64,000 nt of DNA, from NCBI RefSeq assembly GCF_004339725.1, contig NZ_SMGK01000001.1:868001-932000 (forward strand), read 5' to 3'. The position numbers and the translations under genes were made by a program. The notes beneath the pieces are model-generated. The model had not been told where the DNA came from and searched no databases. It worked only from the letters and a program-made list of their open reading frames with translations. The stretch's first letter is position 1. Each line of letters starts with the position of its first letter. Positions 50,848-59,069 of this stretch are shown in pieces. This DNA comes from Acidipila rosea (GTDB lineage: Bacteria > Acidobacteriota > Terriglobia > Terriglobales > Acidobacteriaceae).

Positions 50848-51266
50848 TCAGCCTCCATGCTCTCAACCAACGCCTTAGCAGACGCTTCCCACGCGTCAAT
50901 GTCATTCTTCTGGATATCTTTTGTGGGGGCGTAGCGCATGTTCGTGTCCCAGTTCTGAAAAAGCGAAGAATTCTCAGCGATTCTCCGCAATTCTTCTGAT
51001 CGCCGCCCACTGGCAATGGAGAGCATCTTCTTTAGCGCTGGGAAATGGGCAAAGTACGGATCATCTCGACGCCTCTCGGGAGGTAATGGCGGCATACCGC
51101 TGTCCTTCATGATCTTCTTCACCGCCAGTTCTCCAGAAAGGCCGAAAAGATAACCCGCTACAGCCCGACATCCAGGTTGGAGACCTGCGCCCTTCTCAGC
51201 GCAGAGAACCTGTGCCGACTTGAAGTGCCGGTGCGCCGCTACTCTCATATCTGTGGAGTACGCCAT
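50844..51266 (-). CDS. HEPN-like small protein, first gene of the KGGVGR operon
   Basis: A 140-residue helical protein. The pattern AAHRHFKSAQVL, AVAGYLFGLSGELAVKKIM, HFPALKKML and WDTNMRYAP matches HEPN-type four-helix proteins. The RNase motif RxxxxH of catalytic HEPN domains is not visible, so it may be a non-catalytic adaptor or substrate-binding partner. I start it at ATG 51266; an in-frame codon at 51392 would add 42 residues with no HEPN character. Its stop overlaps the next gene's ATG. Confidence 0.6.
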   Translation of the reverse strand: MAYSTDMRVAAHRHFKSAQVLCAEKGAGLQPGCRAVAGYLFGLSGELAVKKIMKDSGMPPLPPERRRDDPYFAHFPALKKMLSIASGRRSEELRRIAENSSLFQNWDTNMRYAPTKDIQKNDIDAWEASAKALVESMEAE

Positions 51267-51833
51267 GTTGACCGTTGTGAACCTTCCAGATTTAGAGTAG
51301 CAGCTCGAAACGCCATATATGGGCTTGCAAGCAAGAACGAACCAAGGTCCCTCTGCGTTGCGAAGGGTCAGGAACGCTGATTCGGAAACCATTGAAGCCT
51401 TTCAAGTCAGCCGGATCCGCCGATCCCTCTCCGCATGGTCTTCGGTTGGTGATATCAGGCCAATGCACTCATTGAGAATTCAGCATCGAACCGGCCGAAT
51501 CAGAAAAGCAGCCGGGTGCCTAAACCTCAGGTCTAGATCCTGAGACCTGGGATCGCAAGAGCTCCTCCCAGCGACGGATTACCCGTGAGCCCGCATGTCG
51601 CCGAAACGCAGCTCCTGCAGAATCCTCAAGCCCGGGCCTCACGCCGAAAGCATTCCGAAGCACTCCACTCCGGAAGCGCGCAAATATCGGATGGGATATG
51701 TGAATGTTCTCCTCGGCGAAATCGAAAGGCCCATGCCGACCGGCAGGGCTCATCGGATTTTTCAGCAAGTGCCTCGGCGACGCTTCGCTTGTGGAGAGCT
51801 CTCGTTCCGCGCAAGCACACCTCCTGCATCGGG
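51267..51833. other. Gene-free stretch with a repeat copy
   Basis: About 570 bases between the HEPN-like gene and the DUF1398 gene. Only short frames without recognisable content are present. It includes the first copy of an ~85-bp repeat (51534-51622) and should hold the promoter of the three-gene ATPase operon, although no clear hexamers were identified. Confidence 0.5.
51534..51622. repeat. Diverged ~85-bp direct repeat, copy 1
   Basis: Matches 55862-55947 at roughly four of five positions, with identical blocks such as GAGACCTGGGATCGCAAGA and CATGTCGCCGA. Both copies are in the same orientation and lie 4.3 kb apart. On the minus strand both encode a similar VIRxWEExLRSQVS segment, but copy 1 carries a one-base deletion relative to copy 2. 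Confidence 0.75.
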
Positions 51834-52250
51834 CTATTCAATCTGAACAGCGGGATAGGCTTCGGTGTATTCCTCGCCGCTGCAGCCCAGATACGTCACC
51901 GTGCGCGCGACGAAATCAACATCGTAGCGAACGATTCCGGCTCCCCAGGTAGCTGCGAGGAATTCAGGAAAGGTGCTTTCGCCAGCCTGGTCGATTCGCA
52001 GAGCCTTGATGAGGGCCTCTCTATCGAAGCCTGGAACATCCGCAGTGCCTGAAACCAGCGGTGTTCCTTGCATCACCACCGGCCCGTGCCCAGTCAGGAA
52101 CAGGCTTTGGCAAGCCGGGAGCGACCAGATGTTGCGAGAGACTCCGGCCTGTCGCAGGCACTCGGCAAGATAAGGGAATCCCCCCACCTTCGGGCGGATC
52201 GCTGCCGCTCTCTGCATTGCCGTGTTCAGATTGTCGATTGCCTTGCTCAT
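51834..52250 (-). CDS. DUF1398 (YbcV-like) protein
   Basis: A 138-residue cytoplasmic protein of the YbcV family: GGFPYLAECLRQAGVSRN, LPACQSLFL and the C-terminal VTYLGCSGEEYTEAYPAV are typical. The function of this family is unknown. ATG 52250 has AGGAGA at good spacing and is preferred to the in-frame start at 52298. It lies 44 bases downstream of the MarR gene in the same direction, so the MarR protein probably controls it. Confidence 0.85.
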   Translation of the reverse strand: MSKAIDNLNTAMQRAAAIRPKVGGFPYLAECLRQAGVSRNIWSLPACQSLFLTGHGPVVMQGTPLVSGTADVPGFDREALIKALRIDQAGESTFPEFLAATWGAGIVRYDVDFVARTVTYLGCSGEEYTEAYPAVQIE

Positions 52251-52294
52251 CCTGTCTTCTCCTTTTGCCATGCATGGATTGGTCATAAGTTGCG

Positions 52295-52768
52295 TCATTC
52301 GATCGGGACATCGCGGATCTGATGACAGGTTGCGAGCTTGCCAAGCAGACGGCCAAGCGACTGTCTTTCGTCGGAGTCAAGACAGGCGAAAAACTGATCG
52401 TCGTTGCGATCGGCAATCTTCGCCAACTCAGGAACAATGCGCCGTCCGGCGGCTGTCAACGAAAGCAGTTGGACACGATTGTCCTCGGGCTTGACCCGCC
52501 TCCTGATCCAGCTTTTCGCCTCTACTTTGTCGAGGATCTTGGAGACCGCTCCGCGAGTCATCGTCAGGGCGTCGGCCAGTTCTCCCGGCGTTGCCTGCCT
52601 CCTGTCATAGAGCTGGCGCAGCAAAACCCACTCGGCGACGGAGGTCCGCTTGGCCTGCAGCGCCCGGGCAAAATTGCCCGAGACCGCATTCGACACCCGC
52701 CGGAGGCAATACCCCAGATGAGTTTCAAGATCCGAGACGGGTGCAGTGGTCTCCGAAGTAGTTTCCAT
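52295..52768 (-). CDS. MarR family transcriptional regulator
   Basis: A 157-residue winged-helix repressor: an N-terminal dimer helix, then VAEWVLLRQLYDRRQATPGELADALTMTRGAVSKILDKVEAKSWI as recognition unit and the wing RRRVKPEDNRVQLLSLTAAG. The start is best placed at ATG 52768. Upstream in-frame ATG/TTG codons lie inside the promoter and operators (52776-52804). The predicted transcript start nearly coincides with this ATG, so the mRNA may be leaderless. It probably represses itself and the DUF1398 gene. Confidence 0.88.
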   Translation of the reverse strand: METTSETTAPVSDLETHLGYCLRRVSNAVSGNFARALQAKRTSVAEWVLLRQLYDRRQATPGELADALTMTRGAVSKILDKVEAKSWIRRRVKPEDNRVQLLSLTAAGRRIVPELAKIADRNDDQFFACLDSDERQSLGRLLGKLATCHQIRDVPIE

Positions 52769-52804
52769 GGAAACAAGTATGATTTCCATGGAAACCATTG
52801 TCAA
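52761..52804 (-). promoter_or_regulatory. MarR promoter with two palindromic operators
   Basis: On the minus strand TTGACA (52799-52804), a 17-base spacer and CATACT (52776-52781) form a sigma-70-type promoter. A TTTCCATGGAAA palindrome fills the spacer (52783-52794). A 14-bp version, GTTTCCATGGAAAC (52761-52774), covers the start point. Operator centres are 21 bp apart. Binding would block RNA polymerase directly. Confidence 0.75.
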
Positions 52805-52971
52805 CTCTCTCGGCTGGCAACTGGAGATATCGGCAAGCTTCTGCGGAGATGATGCTCAAGTCCGTCGCCTGCGCGTGCAACTACGACGGCTCCCTGCCCT
52901 GTTCCCCTCGCGGAACACCTTGCCGGCTTCATCACCTCGTGCGTCGCCCTCCGGTTTCGCCACAAGCCCAC

Positions 52972-55428
52972 TTATTCGACGCGGAGTGCGGACATGGGCT
53001 CGAGTTTGGAGGCGCGGTGAGCGGGAATCCACGTGGCGGCGAGTGCCACCATTGTCAGGATGATAGGGACGGAGATGAAGACGAGCGGGTCCCAAGCTTT
53101 GATTCCGTAGAGGAAGCTTGCGATGAGGCGAGTGAGGCCTAAGGCAGCTCCTGTGCCTATGACGACACCGATGATGGCGAGGGTCATGCCCTGGCGAACG
53201 ACGAGGTTGCGGATTTTGGCGCGGTCGGCTCCGAGCGCCATGCGGATGCCCATCTCCTTCGTGCGCTGCTGGACGGAGTAGGCCATGAGGCCGTAAATGC
53301 CGATGGAGGCGAGGATGAGCGCGCAGACCCCGAAGATGGTGAGCAGCAGCATGTTGAAGTTTTCGCGCGCGGTGGAGAGGACGACCACTTCATCCATGGT
53401 ACGGATGTGGGCGACGGGGAAGCCTCCGCTGGCCTGACGGAGCTGCTCGGTAATCGCGGAGATGTACTGGTGGGGATCGCCGTGGGTGCGGACGAGCCAG
53501 GCGATGGGGCCGATGCGGGCGTTGAGCGCGGTCAGACCGTCTGGGACCTGAGACTGCGGCACGATCATCAGCGGGCGCGGTTCCCGGTTGAGACCGCCGT
53601 CCCGGATGTCTCCGACGACACCAATGATTTGGCGGGCGGGCTCTACATACTCGGGGCCGATGCCTTTGCCGATGATGATCTGCTGGCCGATGGGGTTGCC
53701 TTTGGGCCAGTACTGCTTGGCCATAGTTTCATTGATGATGACCACCCCGGCGGCTCCGGTGGAGTCTTGTATGTTGAAGTCACGGCCCTGGAGGAGGGGA
53801 ATCTTGAAAACGGAGAAATACCCGGGTGAAGCGCTCATCCAGCCGGCGCCGCCGGTGTAGGGGCTTTTGCCGGTGGGGCGGCCTACGACATTGAAAGGCA
53901 GTCCGAAACCGCCTTGCAGGGGGATGCAGCAGCTTGAAGCTGAGGCTTCGACGCCGGGAATGCTGTTAAGACGCTCGCGCGCATCCCGGATTAGCTGGGC
54001 GACCCCGGCGGTCTTCTGATATTTGTCTCCTGTCAGAGACATTTCCAGCGTGAGGACGTGGTGCGGGTTGAATCCGGGATTAACGCCGCGCAAAGCGATG
54101 TAGGTGCGAATGAGCAGGGCGGCGCCGATCAGGAGGATGAGGGCGAGCGAGACTTCGCTGATCACAAGCAGCGAGCGGCCCTTGCTCTGACGGAATCCGG
54201 TACCGGCGCGGTTGCTGCCCTCCTTGAGCGTGGCATTGAGATTGGGTCGCGCCGCTCCGATGGCGGGGAAGAGCCCGAAAAGGATTCCGGTGAACACGGA
54301 AACCCCAAGGGTGAAGAGTAGAACGCGCCAGTCGATGCCGACGGCGGCCCCATGCTCGCCGATGCGAGGAATATCGCCGGGGTTCAGAGCGAGAAGAGCG
54401 CGCACGCCGACGAAGCCGAGGAGGAGCCCGAGGATACCTCCAGCGGTGGCGAGCAGAATGCTTTCGGTGAGCAGCTGGCGGATGATGCGCACGCGGCCTG
54501 CTCCCATGGCGGAGCGAATGGCGAATTCGCGCTTGCGCCCCGTAGCGCGGACGAGGAGGAGATTTGCGACATTGGCGCAGGCGATGAGAAGGACGAAGCT
54601 CACGGCTCCTATGAGCACGAAGAGCGAGGAGCGCACGCCGCTGACGATGGCATCGCGGAGAGGCTGGACGCCGTATGTTTCGTGAGGATCGAGCATGTTG
54701 GGATAGCTGCGGCGGAACTGGTCGGCGGCAATTTTCATCTGGGCGTTCGCCTGGGCCAGGGTGACTCCGGGCTTGAGGCGGCCAGCGACGAGGAAGTAGT
54801 GGCCCTGATCGTTGCTGTTGGGGTCGAACTGGAAGGGCAGCCAGAGGTCGGCGGGAGGATCGGTATAGAAGGATTTTCCGATGACGCCGAGGATGGTGTA
54901 AGGCTCATTTCCAAGCATCAGAGCCTTGCCGACGATGTGTGGGTCGCCGCCAAAGCGGCGCTGCCACAGGCCGTAGCTGATAACGACGAGGTGGCCACTG
55001 TTGGGGCGGTCTTCCTCTTGTGTGAAGGTGCGTCCGAGGATGACCGGGGCGCCGAAGAGAGCGAAATACCTCTGCGTAACATGGAGGCCCTGGACGAGCT
55101 CAGGACGACCGCCAGTGATGTTGTAGCCGGGGCCGCCGAAGTCATAGGCGGCGACATCCTGCACGACCTTGGTCTGCTGCTGCCATGTCTGGAAGTCGGT
55201 GGCGGAAGCGACAGGTCCGTTGCCTTGGGGCGATGTGTGCATGAACAGGACGATGCGGCCCGCGTCCGGATAGGCGAGCGGTTTGAGCAGGACACTATCG
55301 ACAACAGTGAAGATGGCGGTATTGACCCCGATTCCCAGAGTGAGTGCCGCCAGGGCAGCGAAGATAAAGCCGGGGTTGTTGGCGAACATGCGCAGCGCGT
55401 GCTTGATGTCTTTCCAGAGGGCGTTCAT
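52972..55428 (-). CDS. ADOP-type MacB-like permease (intact)
   Basis: An 818-residue permease of the acidobacterial duplicated orphan permease type. It opens with an ADOP N-terminal segment (DIKHALRMFANNPGF), then FtsX/MacB halves with LTLGIGVNTAIFTVVDSVLLKP, a periplasmic MacB core, three central helices (LLIACANVANLLLVRATGRKREFAIRSAMGAGR) and a repeated second half. No ATPase is adjacent. ATG 55428 follows GGAG by 7 bases; the frame continues to 55572 but without conserved sequence. Unlike the copy at 5.2-7.7 kb it is uninterrupted. Confidence 0.9.
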   Translation of the reverse strand: MNALWKDIKHALRMFANNPGFIFAALAALTLGIGVNTAIFTVVDSVLLKPLAYPDAGRIVLFMHTSPQGNGPVASATDFQTWQQQTKVVQDVAAYDFGGPGYNITGGRPELVQGLHVTQRYFALFGAPVILGRTFTQEEDRPNSGHLVVISYGLWQRRFGGDPHIVGKALMLGNEPYTILGVIGKSFYTDPPADLWLPFQFDPNSNDQGHYFLVAGRLKPGVTLAQANAQMKIAADQFRRSYPNMLDPHETYGVQPLRDAIVSGVRSSLFVLIGAVSFVLLIACANVANLLLVRATGRKREFAIRSAMGAGRVRIIRQLLTESILLATAGGILGLLLGFVGVRALLALNPGDIPRIGEHGAAVGIDWRVLLFTLGVSVFTGILFGLFPAIGAARPNLNATLKEGSNRAGTGFRQSKGRSLLVISEVSLALILLIGAALLIRTYIALRGVNPGFNPHHVLTLEMSLTGDKYQKTAGVAQLIRDARERLNSIPGVEASASSCCIPLQGGFGLPFNVVGRPTGKSPYTGGAGWMSASPGYFSVFKIPLLQGRDFNIQDSTGAAGVVIINETMAKQYWPKGNPIGQQIIIGKGIGPEYVEPARQIIGVVGDIRDGGLNREPRPLMIVPQSQVPDGLTALNARIGPIAWLVRTHGDPHQYISAITEQLRQASGGFPVAHIRTMDEVVVLSTARENFNMLLLTIFGVCALILASIGIYGLMAYSVQQRTKEMGIRMALGADRAKIRNLVVRQGMTLAIIGVVIGTGAALGLTRLIASFLYGIKAWDPLVFISVPIILTMVALAATWIPAHRASKLEPMSALRVE

Positions 55429-56050
55429 TGTGTGCTCCGTTAGGGAGTGGCTGCAAAAGTTCTGACTTGCTGGTGATGCCTTTGCTGACACCGAACTGAG
55501 ATATACGGCTCGCTCCGCATCAGAGTTCAACCGGATGTGAAGGTTGGACGAGAAAGAGGTTGGGTGAATCAAGGGTGCGGCAAAATAATGGGAGTTGGAT
55601 GTCTGGCCTGAGACTTCCTCCCTGACGAGCTCTCGACACCAGAGCTGCAGCCGGTGTTATTGGATCGATCAAGCCTGTAAAGCCGAACCGTCCGGTCAAA
55701 GTCGTCTCCCAAATCGGTTACGAATATAACTGGCGAGAAAAGGGCGGTCCAGTACCAAATCGCCCCAGGCTAAGTGGATTTATTGATGAGTAATAAGATA
55801 GTCGGCCAGCATTCGTCAGCTTTATCGCCGCGTCGACCGCATGAAGCCGGATGCCCCACGTCTCGATTCTGAGACCTGGGATCGCAAGAACTCTTCCCAG
55901 CTACGGATTACTCTCTGAGCCCTCATGTCGCCGACACGCGGCTCATGCAAATCGTCAGCTGCTCGCCCACGACGAGCGCGTCGTATCCCGAAGTATCATG
56001 CTCTCTTTCACAGGAGCTGTTCTCAGGAGGCGCCAGGCTCGTCAAAATCC
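55429..56050. other. Gene-free stretch upstream of the second ADOP gene
   Basis: About 620 bases with no recognisable gene. It contains the upstream region of the permease, unstructured sequence, and the second copy of the ~85-bp repeat (55862-55947). No operator like that of the first ADOP gene (TGTCC-N6-GGACA) was found here. Confidence 0.5.
55862..55947. repeat. Diverged ~85-bp direct repeat, copy 2
   Basis: Partner of 51534-51622. On the minus strand it reads open for more than 40 codons (HEPRVGDMRAQRVIRSWEEF and onward) to a stop at about 55811, so the repeat may derive from the end of a lost gene. Confidence 0.75.
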
Positions 56051-56620
56051 TTAACTTGTGTAATCCAGAAACAATACAAGTAGTCCGAATGCCGCGATCA
56101 TTGCCGCGGAAATCGATGCTAGTCTTCCATTTCTTTCCGCTTTGGCTGAGACGTCCAGCGCTGCACGCCAGTACATCAAGGCGCCTGCGACCACGAGAAT
56201 GAACTCCACGAATGCCGCCGCCGGTGGATGATTCCAGAGTCCCATGCCGAGGTATGGCAGGTGTCCGAGGTTTCCCGGCAGCACAGGCATGTCAGCACGA
56301 TGGACGACGAGATCAAGCATCCAGTGAGACGCGCTGACTGCCGCGATAACCAGCGCGACTCTCCTGCCCAGTCTGGGTAAGAACATAGCCCCTAAGGCTG
56401 CGGACAGTGCCAACATGCCGACCATCGAGTGTGTGTAGTCCGCATGGATAATCATGCCGCCGTACCCCGTATGAATCGGTTGCAGACTTTCACGATGAGC
56501 AAGCAGCAAAGGAACAAAGATAATGTCGAGCCACGCTGTGGCTAGCATGAGGGCCCAAAGAGGCGCGGATCTCTCACGAGATTTCACGATTGCGGCAAGA
56601 CCAAAGTGCCCAGCTATCAT
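56051..56620 (-). CDS. YdjM-like membrane protein
   Basis: A 189-residue membrane protein with about five helices and histidines at fixed places: GHFGLAA, HADYTHSMVGM, SHWMLDLVVHRADMP. This resembles the YdjM/DUF457 group of predicted membrane-bound metal-dependent hydrolases, although the fit is partial. Its ATG overlaps the stop of the 33-residue peptide gene upstream (ATGA), so the two are coupled and probably controlled by the divergent TetR protein. Confidence 0.65.
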   Translation of the reverse strand: MIAGHFGLAAIVKSRERSAPLWALMLATAWLDIIFVPLLLAHRESLQPIHTGYGGMIIHADYTHSMVGMLALSAALGAMFLPRLGRRVALVIAAVSASHWMLDLVVHRADMPVLPGNLGHLPYLGMGLWNHPPAAAFVEFILVVAGALMYWRAALDVSAKAERNGRLASISAAMIAAFGLLVLFLDYTS

Positions 56621-56718
56621 TGGGCGCTCTCCCCATTCTTGGCAGATGGCCAGGGAAGCCGACGATCGACCAGCCCGACCACGACAACGAAAAGAACAAT
56701 GCCAGCGATAAAGGGCAT
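56617..56718 (-). CDS. 33-residue single-helix membrane peptide
   Basis: A short gene with an excellent AAGGAG six bases before its ATG. It encodes one hydrophobic helix (FIAGIVLFVVVVGLV), a positive DRR flank and a polar tail ending AQ. Its TGA overlaps the start of the YdjM-like gene, as expected for translational coupling. The positive-inside pattern places the C-terminus in the cytoplasm. It may be a small subunit of the downstream membrane protein. Confidence 0.65.
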   Translation of the reverse strand: MPFIAGIVLFVVVVGLVDRRLPWPSAKNGESAQ

Positions 56719-56763
56719 ATTCACTCCTTCAAAATCGTGTTATCAGCATCAGACAACTTAATA

Positions 56764-56812
56764 GCTTACACCGTAAGCCTTCGTCTCAGACCTGTCAAGA
56801 CTTACAATGTAA
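56764..56812. promoter_or_regulatory. Two TTAC-N3-GTAA operators of the TetR gene
   Basis: GCTTAC-ACC-GTAAGC (56764-56778) and TTAC-AAT-GTAA (56802-56812) share the core TTAC-N3-GTAA with centres 36 bp apart. The second ends three bases before the TetR ATG and overlaps a TACAAT -10-like hexamer (56804-56809). They lie between the divergent TetR gene and the membrane-peptide operon. Confidence 0.65.
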
Positions 56813-56815
56813 TTT

Positions 56816-57463
56816 ATGGCCTATCCAAAACTTCTGTCCGCAGCCGACATCCTGAAAACGGCCGTTCACATGATCGAACAGGATGGTGCCGATGGCCTTT
56901 CGCTGCGAGCAGTCGCGTCGGTACTTGGCGTTAAGGCGCCAAGTTTGTATCGCTACTTTCCGCAGAAGGAAGCGCTCGAAGTTGCAGTCGTTGAAGAGAT
57001 CCTGAATGCGATGCTGGGCAGGATGCAGGCTGCGTCCGCCAGCCCAGACCCGGAGATCAGGTTCCGCAAAACGGTTGACGCGTATCTACAGTTTGCGCGG
57101 GAACGATTTCAGCTCTACACGTTCCTCTTGCAGAGCCGCCGTCCCGAGACGTATGCCTCAAAGGCGGGCAAAGCCGTCTGGAAGCTCGTGGTCGAGGCTG
57201 CAAGCGCGGTGTCCGGACTGCAGGACGATACCGCCGCCGCAGTCGCTATCTGGTCCTTCTTGCATGGCTACGCCACTCTTGAGCACTCTGGTGCGTTCGG
57301 GGCATCCGGCCCCAAAGGTGGACTGGAGCGGGGTGTGGAGGCTTTCTTGAGCAGCTTTCGCAGTCGCGCCCGGCCCGTTCGGAAAAAACGTCCACCACGC
57401 ACGACAGACCTTCGGCGGGCAGGAAAGAGGTCGTTACGAAACCCCACCCGGTCGAGTAATTAA
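56816..57463 (+). CDS. TetR/AcrR family regulator (WHG-type C-domain)
   Basis: A 215-residue repressor. The helix-turn-helix is at residues 9-55 (ADILKTAVHMIEQDG, LSLRAVASVLGVKAPSLYRYFPQKEAL), followed by an all-helical ligand-binding domain with FARERFQLYTFLL and WSFLHGYATLEHSGAFG as in WHG-type TetR proteins. A basic tail (about 180-215) is unusual. It should control itself and the divergent membrane-protein pair through the paired TTAC-N3-GTAA sites. Confidence 0.88.
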   Translation: MAYPKLLSAADILKTAVHMIEQDGADGLSLRAVASVLGVKAPSLYRYFPQKEALEVAVVEEILNAMLGRMQAASASPDPEIRFRKTVDAYLQFARERFQLYTFLLQSRRPETYASKAGKAVWKLVVEAASAVSGLQDDTAAAVAIWSFLHGYATLEHSGAFGASGPKGGLERGVEAFLSSFRSRARPVRKKRPPRTTDLRRAGKRSLRNPTRSSN

Positions 57464-57524
57464 GAAATGTCGGCGATCAGCCTAACGCTCTCACGGTTCT
57501 TGATTGATAAATCGGGTGGCCGTT

Positions 57525-57640
57525 CTATGAGGCAACTAGGAGTTCCTTCGTCAGTTTTGCTATCCCAAGCACATTCATGATGCGCTTTAGGTTGTAGGCC
57601 ATCGTCGCGATGCCGACTCTATCATTCCTAATGTGACGCT
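57525..57640 (-). mobile_element. IS1182-type transposase 3' remnant
   Basis: The minus strand encodes the end of a transposase: RHIRNDRVGIATMAYNLKRIMNVLG then a short tail and stop. The AYNLKR-NVLG motif is the usual C-terminus of IS1182-family DDE transposases. Everything upstream is gone, replaced by the 3' end of the amidohydrolase gene, which ends at 57641. A fragment of about 40 codons, non-functional. Confidence 0.7.
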
Positions 57641-58909
57641 CTAGGGTTCCAGTCTGGATCCGCTGTTGTAAATGACAATACCGTTGCGGATGGTGTAACG
57701 AAGTTGTGAGAAAGCAGTGACGTCTCGGGATGGGTCCGCGCGGAGGACCACGAGGTCCGCGTCGAAGCCATTTGCGATGCGTCCGCTGCGCGCGGAGAGT
57801 CCAAAACGCCGAGCAGGATTTGTGGTCAGTGACGCGAGAATCTGCTGATAGCTCATGCCTCCCCGAGACATCCACTTGAACTCTTCACTGGTGTCGAAGA
57901 CATCGGTATACCCGACGTCTGTTCCGAACAAGACGTCACCTCCCGCGCGTAAGAACGCGTTCAACTGCTCGGCTGCGCGATTCATAACCTGCTCAAGGTC
58001 GGCGGCGGAGATGCTGCCTTTACGGGACTCATACTCCCACAGGGTGAGCGTCGGTGTCAGCGCCATGTGCGCTCCGACCAAGCGCTGCGCAAAGGCCGCG
58101 CTCCAAGGTTCATCGATGGGCGTCGTGTGGGCCAGGATGTCTACACCACTCTCAAGCGCGATCTCGATTCCCTTGTTGTTAGAGACGTGTGCGAAGACGG
58201 GCTTGCCGAGCGCGTGAGCTTCGGCCACGATGCCTCGGGCCATATCAGCTGGCATTGTGAGAATAACGTTTGGCTCGATGGAGTTGGCAAATATCTTAAT
58301 TCCATCAGCACCATCGTGAACCTGCTGTTTGACCCGTTCCTCCGCCTCTAACGTGGACTGGATCTCCGGGATATTGACGTGATTGGTTTCGAGGAAGCTT
58401 TTGACGTAGATCGGAGTCTTGATCCAAAAGGGCTCGCCCACGGTAAGAATGCGCGGACCTTTCGTTTCGCCGGTCGCGATGCGGTGACGAATCAGGTTCG
58501 TGTTGTTGAGGACAGATGCGATGTCGAATACCGTAGTGAATCCCCACTGCGTGAGCATCGCCTGAAGCTGCGCCGTGGTTTCATCCGGTGAGAGCTTGTC
58601 TGCGTGGATCAAGCCGGGCGTAAGGATGTGGACGTGGCTGTTCCAGAAGCCGGCGGTGACAACGAGGCCTGTGCAGTCGATGATCTTAGCGTCCCGCGGG
58701 ACTTTGACATCCGCACGCGGTCCAACCGCGAGAATGCGACCTTCGTGGATCAAGATGGAGCCGTGTTCGATCGGTGGATCGGTCGGGGACGGATATATCT
58801 TGGCGTCAACCAACGCAAGATCCGAAGCGCGACATGGGAAACCCCCGAAGAACGCAAGAACCAGTAGAGCAGCTAGCGCCTTCACGCGGAGTCCTAGACT
58901 CGAAACCAT
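57641..58909 (-). CDS. Amidohydrolase family protein, exported
   Basis: A 422-residue metal-dependent amidohydrolase of the imidazolonepropionase-like type. Signal peptide at about 1-27 (ALAALLVLAFFGGFPCRA). Metal-binding motifs: NSHVH, GIKIFANS (probable carbamylated Lys), FAHVSNN, ILAHTTPID, and FGTDVGYTD with the catalytic Asp. The substrate is unknown. Its 3' end abuts the IS remnant. ATG 58909 puts the signal peptide first; a GTG at 58972 is the alternative. Confidence 0.85.
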   Translation of the reverse strand: MVSSLGLRVKALAALLVLAFFGGFPCRASDLALVDAKIYPSPTDPPIEHGSILIHEGRILAVGPRADVKVPRDAKIIDCTGLVVTAGFWNSHVHILTPGLIHADKLSPDETTAQLQAMLTQWGFTTVFDIASVLNNTNLIRHRIATGETKGPRILTVGEPFWIKTPIYVKSFLETNHVNIPEIQSTLEAEERVKQQVHDGADGIKIFANSIEPNVILTMPADMARGIVAEAHALGKPVFAHVSNNKGIEIALESGVDILAHTTPIDEPWSAAFAQRLVGAHMALTPTLTLWEYESRKGSISAADLEQVMNRAAEQLNAFLRAGGDVLFGTDVGYTDVFDTSEEFKWMSRGGMSYQQILASLTTNPARRFGLSARSGRIANGFDADLVVLRADPSRDVTAFSQLRYTIRNGIVIYNSGSRLEP

Positions 58910-59069
58910 ACGCTGAGCATAAAACAATCTGTCCGAGAGCGAGATCAACTCGCCGCGCAATCTCATCAGCACTGCCGAGCTGGCATGAGGCGATCAGTCC
59001 TCACAAGTTAGCTGGGACAGCGAAGCGATGAGTTTCGTAACAGCCTCGAACTCTAAGCCGCAAGCTCCC

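Noticed and set aside
51520-51841. Short minus-strand frames between the HEPN-like and DUF1398 genes
   Set aside because: No ribosome-binding site or recognisable content. One crosses the repeat copy, whose coding frame is broken by a one-base deletion.
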